A stretch of 64,000 nt of DNA, taken from the NCBI RefSeq assembly GCF_010723735.1, contig NZ_BLLB01000002.1, positions 4,526,001 to 4,590,000 on the forward strand, in the 5' to 3' direction. Every line of letters starts with the position of its first letter. Within the stretch, counting starts at the first letter, position 1. This stretch comes from Mycolicibacterium hippocampi (GTDB lineage: Bacteria > Actinomycetota > Actinomycetes > Mycobacteriales > Mycobacteriaceae). Shown here piece by piece: positions 41,926 to 48,456 of this stretch. The translations under genes were made by a program, and so were the position numbers. Under the pieces are notes generated by a model. It saw only the letters and a list, made by a program, of their open reading frames with translations, made no database searches and was not told where the DNA came from.

Positions 41926-42882
41926 TCACAGGGCCAACTCCAAGGTTCCACCGCCGGCCCGGGACACACAGGCCATCATCGACTCACCCGATCGCTTCTC
42001 CTCGTCGCTGAGGAACAGATCGCGGTGGGTGATGACGCCACCGGCGACCGGGACACGACATTCGCCGCAGACTCCGCGCCGGCACAGGCTGGCCACGTCG
42101 TAACCGCGGCTCTCCAGCGCCTCCAGCAGCGACACCCCGGGGTCGACGGTGAACCCCTCGCCGCTCGAGCAGACCCGCACGGCGAACGGCTCTCCGGGAT
42201 CCAGGGCGGCAGATCCGAAGTGTTCCATGTGGATTCGGCTGCCCGGCCAGCCCAGCTCGCCGGCGAGGGCAGAGACCGAGTCGATGAAAGACGCGGGCCC
42301 GCAGATGTAGAGGTGGGTGCCGATGGGCTGGTCGGCGAGCATGGTGACGAGCTCGTCGGTGAACTCGTCGCGGCGGGTGTGGACCGCGGCGTGGTCGGTG
42401 AGCGACAGCACGGTGTCGACGTAGGCCGGCCGCTCTGCGCGATGGATGTAGAGCAGCCGGGCGTCGCGGCCCCACAGCCGGGCGCTGCGCAGGTGCGACA
42501 CCATCGGCGTGATTCCGATGCCCGCGGCCACCAGTAGGTGCCTGCGGGCGCGCAGCACCGGCGCGAATGCGCTACGAGGCGGGCGGGTGACCACGGTGTC
42601 ACCCGCCGCCAGCTCGTCGTGGATCCAGCGCGATCCGCTGGATCCGGCCGCCGATTCCTCGCCACACCGCAACACCGAGATCACGTAGGCGTCCGGGGAG
42701 ATGCCGTCCCCGGTCAGCGAATAGGCGTTGGCGGGGCGACCCGGACCGCCGCACTCCACGACGATGTGGCTCCCGGGCGGGAAGGAGGGCAGCGGTGCGC
42801 CGTCCGGATGGGTGAGCGTCAGCGTGCGGATACCGGCGATCGTGTCGTCGATGGCGGCGACGACCAGCTTCAGCGTGCTCAC
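41926..42882 (-). CDS. PDR/VanB-type ferredoxin-reductase component
   Basis: This 318-aa protein fuses an FMN/NAD(P)H reductase (residues 1-225; PGSHIVVECGG, ANAYSLTGD, LLVAAGIGITPMVSHLR, YICGPASFID) to a C-terminal plant-type [2Fe-2S] ferredoxin with cysteines in LCRRGVCGECRV and a distal ACV. It should pass electrons from NAD(P)H to the DUF3445 heme subunit. The GTG at 42882 overlaps the stop of the upstream small subunit (GTGA). A frame extending to 43341 was rejected because it lies over that gene. Confidence 0.87.
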   Translation of the reverse strand: MSTLKLVVAAIDDTIAGIRTLTLTHPDGAPLPSFPPGSHIVVECGGPGRPANAYSLTGDGISPDAYVISVLRCGEESAAGSSGSRWIHDELAAGDTVVTRPPRSAFAPVLRARRHLLVAAGIGITPMVSHLRSARLWGRDARLLYIHRAERPAYVDTVLSLTDHAAVHTRRDEFTDELVTMLADQPIGTHLYICGPASFIDSVSALAGELGWPGSRIHMEHFGSAALDPGEPFAVRVCSSGEGFTVDPGVSLLEALESRGYDVASLCRRGVCGECRVPVAGGVITHRDLFLSDEEKRSGESMMACVSRAGGGTLELAL

Positions 42883-43424
42883 CGGGCGGTCTGCTCCTCG
42901 GCGTCGACCATGAACCCCAGATGTGCACCCTGCCTGCGTGAGACGTGGTAGTACACCAGCAGGTTGCGGCCGCACCCGCTGCACGCCAGGACGTCTTCGA
43001 GTTCGACGGCCGCAGAGGTGACAGTCCGGCAGTGCACGCACTGCACCGAACGCGACGCCACATCGGTCGAGGCCACCGTCATCTCGTCGTCGGCGATGCC
43101 CGTCTCCATCGCCAACGCGCGCACCTTCAGGCAGGCGTCTGCCGGCCCGGCGATCATCAGACGCCAGCCGACCCGCGCGTGGGCAAGGTCGGCCAGCAGC
43201 GCCGCACGCGCCGGCCCGTCGCCGTCCTGCTCGGCGATCTCGTGCACCCGTACCGCGGATACCCGCCCGCTCGCGGAGATCTGGTCGGACCACCCGCGCG
43301 CCACCTCGGCACCGGCTGGGCCGAAGGCGATGATGCTCCACTGCCGACCGGACAGGTCTGCGTCCGGCCGGGTGACGGCGGTGGTCCAGGCGGGCACGCT
43401 GGTCAGCTCGAGGGCGGGTCCCAT
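42879..43424 (-). CDS. DmmA-like dimethylamine monooxygenase small subunit
   Basis: The 181-aa protein ends in a zinc-ribbon-like region with C129/C132 and C148/C151 (QCVHCRT and ACSGCGR) followed by HVSRRQGAHLGF. The middle carries a nucleotide-loop-like RLMIAGPADACLKV. It matches the small subunit annotated in dimethylamine monooxygenase clusters, and its position before the reductase and heme subunit supports that. The ATG at 43424 was chosen because GGAGG lies just before it; an upstream ATG at 43442 is less well placed. It starts the operon, divergent from the FAD monooxygenase. Confidence 0.72.
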   Translation of the reverse strand: MGPALELTSVPAWTTAVTRPDADLSGRQWSIIAFGPAGAEVARGWSDQISASGRVSAVRVHEIAEQDGDGPARAALLADLAHARVGWRLMIAGPADACLKVRALAMETGIADDEMTVASTDVASRSVQCVHCRTVTSAAVELEDVLACSGCGRNLLVYYHVSRRQGAHLGFMVDAEEQTAR

Positions 43425-43549
43425 GAAACCTCCGGTGTACACCTGCAGTTGACTCGGTTGCCCTTCAGGAAACCAGGCTCGCGTTTCGTGGATGTGACCT
43501 GGCTGTCTCGTCTGTTTGACGTGTCCCCGAACCGGTCGCCGCCGACGGA

Positions 43550-43555
43550 TACAGT
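43550..43555 (+). promoter_or_regulatory. -10 element of a leaderless FAD monooxygenase promoter
   Basis: TACAGT is followed by 6 bases and the ATG at 43562. Confidence 0.5.
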
Positions 43556-43561
43556 CGGCGG

Positions 43562-44728
43562 ATGCCCGCCCACATCACGGTGATCGGCGCCGGTATCGCC
43601 GGGTTGGCCACGGCCGTCGCGCTGCACCGTGCCGGACACGACGTGACGGTGATCGAGCAACGCACCGACACGACCACCGGCGCGGGCATCAGCATCTGGC
43701 CCAACGCGCTGGCCGCCCTCGACGAGATCGGGCTTGGCGATGCCGTGCGGCGCGCAGGTGGCCGGGTGACCGGCGGCGCGATCCGCTGGCGGGACGGCAC
43801 CTCACTGCGCCGCCCGTCAGCGCAGCGAATCGTGGACGCCCTCGGTGAACCACTCGTGGTGGTGCGGCGCAGCGCGCTGACCGACATCCTGCGCGGCGCG
43901 TTACCCGCCCAGGCGGTGCGGACCGGGGTCAGCGCGACCGGGCTGACCATCGGCGAACACTCGGTGCGGCTGACGCTGTCCGATTCCCGGAACTTCGAGG
44001 TGGACGCGGTGATCGGCGCCGACGGTGTCAACTCGATGGTGGCGTGCGTCCTCAACGGACCGCTGTCCAGCCGCTACGTGGGATACACCGCATGGCGTGG
44101 GGTGGCCGCCCATCGACTGGACCCGGCGCTGGCCGGCGAGACCATGGGAGCAGGGGTCGAGGTCGGGCATGTGCCGCTGGGGCCTGACCACACCTACTGG
44201 TTCGCCACCGAGAGGCTGCCCCAGGGTTTCGCCGCCCCCGGCGGGGACCACGCTTATCTCGCGCAGAAGCTGGCCTCGTGGGCCGACCCGATACCGCGGT
44301 TGATCGCCTCCACGGATGCCGCGGATCTGCTGCGCAACGATCTGTTCGATCGGGCCCAGCCCGAGCGCTGGTCACAAGGCGCTGCGGTGCTCGTCGGTGA
44401 CGCCGCCCATCCGATGCGTCCCCACCTAGGGCAGGGCGGGTGCCAGGCGCTCGAGGACGCGGCGATCCTCGCCCGGTTCATCACCCTGTCCGCCGACCTA
44501 CCCACCGCCTTCGACCGGTTCGGCCGCTTCCGCAGACGGCGGGTCCGTCCGCTGGTGCGGGAGTCGGCGACGATCGGCAGGATCGTGAACCTTCGTCCGT
44601 CGTTCCTCAGCGGTGCCGCCAGTCGGGCCACGGCGCTGATTCCCGAACGCGTGGTGACAGCCCACCTGGCGTCGATCGCGGCCCGGTCGGCTTATGTCCC
44701 GCCTACCGCAGCTGACGCCGCGCGCTGA
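43562..44728 (+). CDS. FAD-dependent aromatic-type monooxygenase
   Basis: This 388-aa class A flavoprotein monooxygenase shows the FAD motif VIGAGIAGLATAVALHRAG, the DG motif in VIGADGVNS and the GD motif in VLVGDAAHPMRPHLGQGGCQALEDA. Relatives hydroxylate small aromatics such as salicylate, 6-hydroxynicotinate or urate-like compounds. No ring-cleavage gene is adjacent, so the substrate is unknown. It is divergent from the N-demethylase operon, so shared regulation is possible. It is convergent with the rpfE-like gene with 13 bases between stops. Confidence 0.88.
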   Translation: MPAHITVIGAGIAGLATAVALHRAGHDVTVIEQRTDTTTGAGISIWPNALAALDEIGLGDAVRRAGGRVTGGAIRWRDGTSLRRPSAQRIVDALGEPLVVVRRSALTDILRGALPAQAVRTGVSATGLTIGEHSVRLTLSDSRNFEVDAVIGADGVNSMVACVLNGPLSSRYVGYTAWRGVAAHRLDPALAGETMGAGVEVGHVPLGPDHTYWFATERLPQGFAAPGGDHAYLAQKLASWADPIPRLIASTDAADLLRNDLFDRAQPERWSQGAAVLVGDAAHPMRPHLGQGGCQALEDAAILARFITLSADLPTAFDRFGRFRRRRVRPLVRESATIGRIVNLRPSFLSGAASRATALIPERVVTAHLASIAARSAYVPPTAADAAR

Positions 44729-44741
44729 ACGCAGCCGGCTC

Positions 44742-45248
44742 TCAGCGCGCCGAGCGCGGCGTCGTCAACGCGGTGCACATCTTGCGCAGGTCGAGCAGGC
44801 CACCGAAGACCGAGGTCGGCATGCCCGCGCACCCGTTCGCCTTCACGGGGACGGTGCGAGGGGCCGGAGCAGCGGGAGTGGTGGGCGCGTTGCCCCACAC
44901 CTGAGCCGCCATTCCCTTGGCGCCGCACTTCGGCCAGGCCTTGATGCCCTGGGTCCGCAGGACGTTCTCGGCGACGCGGATCTGCTCGGACCGGGACGCG
45001 GTCGCAGGGTTGCCCACACCGCCATTGGAGGACCAGGTCGCCGGCTTGAACTGCAGGCCGCCGTAGTGACCGTTGCCGGTGTTGATCGACCAGTTCCCGC
45101 CGGACTCGCACTGGGCGATCGCGTCCCAGTTGACGGTGTCGGCGTGCGCGGTGGCGGCGGAGCCGTCGAGTGTCATCGGGATGACAGCGAGCGCTCCGGA
45201 GATCGCGGTGGCCATCAGGCCTTTGGTGACAACCTTACGAATGTTCAT
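44742..45248 (-). CDS. rpfE: resuscitation-promoting factor, RpfE-like
   Basis: This secreted muralytic enzyme cleaves peptidoglycan and aids regrowth from dormancy. The 168-aa precursor has a signal peptide ending near A36 (ATAHA), then the Rpf catalytic domain VNWDAIAQCESGGNW with the catalytic glutamate E48, then a short Pro/Ala linker and a C-terminal tail with a Cys pair. Position before mobA and size match RpfE (Rv2450c), although that protein's linker is longer. A GTGA-N6-TCAC CRP-like site lies 88 bases upstream. Confidence 0.9.
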   Translation of the reverse strand: MNIRKVVTKGLMATAISGALAVIPMTLDGSAATAHADTVNWDAIAQCESGGNWSINTGNGHYGGLQFKPATWSSNGGVGNPATASRSEQIRVAENVLRTQGIKAWPKCGAKGMAAQVWGNAPTTPAAPAPRTVPVKANGCAGMPTSVFGGLLDLRKMCTALTTPRSAR

Positions 45249-45335
45249 CTCTGCGGTCCTTCCCCGACCGTTGTGACTCAAGGCCCGCAAGTGAAGTGGT
45301 GGCGCGTTCTCACGCTGCGGTTATCCGGTCTGTCG

Positions 45336-45351
45336 GGTGATGCACATCACC
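45336..45351 (-). promoter_or_regulatory. CRP-like operator upstream of rpfE
   Basis: GGTGATGCACATCACC is a perfect 7-2-7 dyad holding the GTGA-N6-TCAC core of the mycobacterial CRP (Rv3676) site; the outer T and A positions differ. M. tuberculosis CRP is known to control another rpf gene (rpfA). Confidence 0.55.
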
Positions 45352-45411
45352 TGTTACGCAGGAGACGAAAGTTTTAGTAGTTGCTTATCTGACGTAAGAG
45401 ACCCCTGAGAA

Positions 45412-45451
45412 GAAAGGGGCGGCGCCGGCGTCTGCCGGCACCGCCTCTTTC
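45412..45451 (-). terminator. terminator of the second rpf gene
   Basis: An 18-base stem (16 matches plus two G-U type pairs) with a 4-base loop lies 17 bases past the stop of the upstream rpf. The RNA continues into a pyrimidine-rich run. It separates the two rpf transcripts. Confidence 0.7.
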
Positions 45452-45467
45452 CCAGGTGTGTACGGCG

Positions 45468-45791
45468 TCAGCCGCGTCCACCGCAGGTCGGCCATGCGCC
45501 GATGCCCTGCGTCTGCAGCACGTTCTCGGCCACCCGGATCTGCTCTTCACGGCTGGCGTGGTGGGGCGAACCCGAGCCACCGTTCGACTTCCAGGTGCCC
45601 ATCGCGAACTGCAGGCCGCCGTAGTAGCCGTTACCGGTGTTGATCGACCAGTTGCCGCCCGACTCGCATGCCGCCACGGCATCCCAGTTGACGCTGTCCG
45701 CATTGGCGGTACCGGTCGCCAGGACCATCGGCGCCACAGTGAGCGCTCCGGCGATGGTGGCCAGACCAAACGTCTTGCGGATGTTCTTCAA
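45468..45791 (-). CDS. minimal secreted resuscitation-promoting factor
   Basis: This 107-aa precursor has a signal peptide (KNIRKTFGLATIAGALTVAP ... ANA, cleavage near A31) and little more than the Rpf domain itself (VNWDAVAACESGGNW, catalytic E43), ending soon after the disulfide-forming cysteine in WPTCGGRG. The start is TTG at 45791, with AAAGGA 6 bases upstream; the 209-aa frame upstream is not supported. It is a tandem paralogue of the rpfE-like gene but has no linker or C-terminal tail. Confidence 0.87.
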   Translation of the reverse strand: MKNIRKTFGLATIAGALTVAPMVLATGTANADSVNWDAVAACESGGNWSINTGNGYYGGLQFAMGTWKSNGGSGSPHHASREEQIRVAENVLQTQGIGAWPTCGGRG

Positions 45792-46736
45792 CTTCGATCC
45801 TTTCGGCAAGCGCGCGCCATCACCGCCCGCGCATGGGCGGGCACGGTGCCTGGAAGCCAGGCGGTGTTGTCGGGTCGCGCCGTCTCGGTCGGGCACAACA
45901 GGGGGGCGGCAGTCACCTCGCCGGAGTCTCGGACCCGGCGACCCAGCGGAGGCTGATCGCCTCCCGCAGGCCCCACGCACGCAGGTTCGTGGTTTTGAGT
46001 TATTTGCTCCGTAGAAGCTGTTTGGGACCGTACAAAGCGTTTTGCGCAAAGTCATATCGAGTAACGACGTGTCGCAGGCAGATAACGGAACGATCACAAC
46101 CGCATTGCTCGGTTGTTCGTGCAGGTCAACTCGGGGTTTGTCGCCGGCGTAGAAACCGGCCCGATCCCGCGTGCACGTGAGTCAGATCACCAGCATTTTG
46201 TGAGCTGGGACACGGTTTGGGTGACGGGGACCGCGGTGAGCGGAGTCGACTGGCACAGAAGAGCATCGCCCACGCGCCGGCAGCAGTTTTCGGTTCGCTG
46301 TGCCGGCCGCCGACGTGGCGGTCAACAGCGGACCTTAGTTACGCTGCGCCACAATCGATTCGGACAAACAGCAGCCTCCGCGCAAGCCCGGAACACCGCC
46401 ACCTTCGAGCAGTGTTCCACCTGAGCGACAACATGTTTCGCGGTACCACTGTGCCGAGCATCCACCCCAGGCGTCGGCAGGTGAGCCATATCGCGGCGGC
46501 GGCGACCAGGCTTTTCGGGTCGACCGACGCCGAATTCGGTTCCCTCTAATCGTTTTCGTCGGATTCACGGATCAACACCGTTGCGGGACAGGCTGTTTTG
46601 TCCGCTCAGGTGCAACAGCCACCGTAGACCGATTCAGATCGGCCGTTCGCATATCACAAAATTGTCTGTATGAATTCAGTGGCATGAATTCGAGAAGTTC
46701 GTGTGCAAATTCGGCGCCACCCCATCACTGAATTTG
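45792..46736. other. 945-base gene-poor stretch between rpf and mobA
   Basis: No frame here has family features or codon bias like its neighbours, although frames of about 100 codons exist. Parts are less GC-rich than the surroundings (for example 46010-46090 and 46640-46720). It includes a CRP-like site at 46177 and the direct repeat ATGAATTC at 46669 and 46683. It probably holds the promoter and leader of the minimal rpf gene. I looked for a c-di-AMP (ydaO) riboswitch and could not support one. Confidence 0.5.
46177..46190 (-). promoter_or_regulatory. CRP-like operator in the rpf upstream region
   Basis: GTGA-GTCAGA-TCAC matches the CRP core and is flanked by C on both sides (CGTGA...TCACC). 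It lies 386 bases upstream of the minimal rpf start, far for direct activation unless the promoter is also distant. Confidence 0.35.
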
Positions 46737-47339
46737 CTAGACCAATCGCGGGGGCATCACGGCGTCCAGATCGGCCATCGTGTTGACGTTGGCCAGGGCG
46801 GGCTGTTCGGGCATCACGATCCGTTGGGTGTCGACGGAGACCACAAGCGCGCGCATGCTTCGCTCCCCCGCGCCGACGAGTGCCTCGATCGTGGAGAACA
46901 GCGCGGTGCGGTAGATACCGGCCAGGTAGTGGTCGCGGCCGTCCCACGGCAGCACCACATCGGCGCCCAGCCGTTCGGCCGGTCCGGCGAGAGTGTCGAT
47001 CAGCTCGGTGGTCAGCTCGGGCATGTCCACCGCACAGACGAACGCGTGCTCGAAACCGGCCTCCGCTGCGGCACGCAACCCCCGGCCGGCGGCGAGCAGC
47101 GGCCCCACGCCGCGTACCTCGTCGCGAAGCACCAGTGCCGGGAGGTCGGGCAGCCCCTGACCGGGCGCGGCGATGACGTAGACCGGGGCACACCGCATGG
47201 TCACGATCGAGACCACCCGTTCGACCAGCGTGGTCGGGCCGGCGGCGCCCTCGAAAGGCAACGTGGCCTTGTCCCGACCCATCCGCCGGGACGCACCACC
47301 TGCGAGTACCACGGCGGCCAACGGCAGCGACGATGTCAC
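46737..47339 (-). CDS. mobA: molybdenum cofactor guanylyltransferase
   Basis: MobA attaches GMP to molybdopterin, giving the bis-MGD cofactor. The 200-aa protein has the nucleotidyltransferase loop VVLAGGASRRMGRDKATLPF at residues 10-29 and the metal site AVDMPELTTEL. It corresponds to Rv2453c. The GTG at 47339 has a TAACGT -10 box 7 bases upstream, so it is leaderless. Other moco genes are not in the window. Confidence 0.9.
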   Translation of the reverse strand: MTSSLPLAAVVLAGGASRRMGRDKATLPFEGAAGPTTLVERVVSIVTMRCAPVYVIAAPGQGLPDLPALVLRDEVRGVGPLLAAGRGLRAAAEAGFEHAFVCAVDMPELTTELIDTLAGPAERLGADVVLPWDGRDHYLAGIYRTALFSTIEALVGAGERSMRALVVSVDTQRIVMPEQPALANVNTMADLDAVMPPRLV

Positions 47340-47346
47340 ATCGGTG

Positions 47347-47352
47347 ACGTTA
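47347..47352 (-). promoter_or_regulatory. -10 element of a leaderless mobA promoter
   Basis: TAACGT on the minus strand is followed by 7 bases and the GTG at 47339. Confidence 0.5.
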
Positions 47353-47373
47353 GCGCACCGTGCCGACCGTCAG

Positions 47374-48456
47374 TCAGTCAACGGTCCAGGTGTCCTTGCC
47401 GCGCAGAAGCGATTGCAGCGCGGCCGTGTCGTGGGCTTTGGCATCACGCGCCGCGGCCAGCTGCTGCCGGGCCGCGTCGTCGTAGGTCGGCTTGCTCACC
47501 TGACGGAAGGTGCCCATCACCATGTGGTCCAGGTTCTGCTCGGACAGCCGCGACAATGCGAACGCATATGCCGGGTCCTCGAGCTGCGCGTCGTGGACCA
47601 CGATCTGGTCGGCCGACACATCGGCGGTCTTGGCGACCTCGAGACCGTAGCCGGACTTCACCACGCAGTATTCGCCGTCGGCCCCGAAGATGATCGGCTC
47701 GCCGTGGCTGAGGTTGATCAGCCGCTCCTCGGCGCCTTCCTTGCGCAGCGCGTCGAACGAGCCGTCGTTGAAGATCGGGCAGTCCTGCATGATCTCGACC
47801 AGCGCCGCGCCGCGGTGGGCGGCGGCGCCGCGCAGCACCTCGGACAGACCCTTGCGGTCGGAGTCCATGGCACGGCCGACGAACGTCGCCTCGGCGCCCA
47901 GGGCCAGCGACACCGGGTTGAACGGGTAGTCCAGCGAGCCCATCGGGGTGGACTTGGTGACCTTGCCGACCTCGGAGGTGGGCGAGTACTGGCCCTTGGT
48001 CAACCCGTAGATCCGGTTGTTGAACAACAGGATCGTGATGTTGATGTTGCGTCGCAGCGCGTGGATGAGGTGGTTGCCACCGATCGAGAGGGCGTCGCCG
48101 TCACCGGTGACCACCCAGACCGACAGGTCTTCGCGGGCCAGTGCAAGCCCGGTCGCGATGGTCGGCGCCCGGCCGTGGATCGAGTGGAAGCCATAGGTTT
48201 CCAGGTAGTAGGGAAAGCGGCTCGAGCAACCGATTCCGCTGACGAACGCGATGTTCTCGCGACGCAGACCCAACTCGGGCAGGAAGTTGCGGATGGTGTT
48301 GAGGATGACGTAGTCACCGCAACCCGGGCACCAACGAACCTCCTGGTCGCTGGTGAAATCCTTGGACTTCTGCGGTTGGTCCGTCGTCGGCACCAGGCTG
48401 GTCTTGGACAGACCGCCGGGGGTCAATCCCAGATCGCTTCCTACCAGGTCAGTCAT
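47374..48456 (-). CDS. korB: 2-oxoglutarate:ferredoxin oxidoreductase beta subunit
   Basis: KorB binds thiamine diphosphate and decarboxylates 2-oxoglutarate with KorA, giving succinyl-CoA and reduced ferredoxin. This CoA- and ferredoxin-dependent route replaces 2-oxoglutarate dehydrogenase in mycobacteria. The 360-aa protein has the CPGCGDYVI cluster-binding start, the ThDP motif GDGDALSIGGNHL and LLFNNRIYGLTKGQYSPTS. It starts in a 4-base overlap with korA. It corresponds to Rv2454c. Confidence 0.94.
   Translation of the reverse strand: MTDLVGSDLGLTPGGLSKTSLVPTTDQPQKSKDFTSDQEVRWCPGCGDYVILNTIRNFLPELGLRRENIAFVSGIGCSSRFPYYLETYGFHSIHGRAPTIATGLALAREDLSVWVVTGDGDALSIGGNHLIHALRRNINITILLFNNRIYGLTKGQYSPTSEVGKVTKSTPMGSLDYPFNPVSLALGAEATFVGRAMDSDRKGLSEVLRGAAAHRGAALVEIMQDCPIFNDGSFDALRKEGAEERLINLSHGEPIIFGADGEYCVVKSGYGLEVAKTADVSADQIVVHDAQLEDPAYAFALSRLSEQNLDHMVMGTFRQVSKPTYDDAARQQLAAARDAKAHDTAALQSLLRGKDTWTVD

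Noticed and set aside
45792..46060. c-di-AMP (ydaO) riboswitch before the minimal rpf gene
   Set aside because: GC-rich hairpins are present, but the conserved ydaO sequence blocks could not be matched. A covariance-model search would decide.
46113..46549. Two open frames of about 100 codons on the plus strand
   Set aside because: No hydrophobic core, motif, ribosome site or neighbour-like codon use; they overlap each other in different frames.
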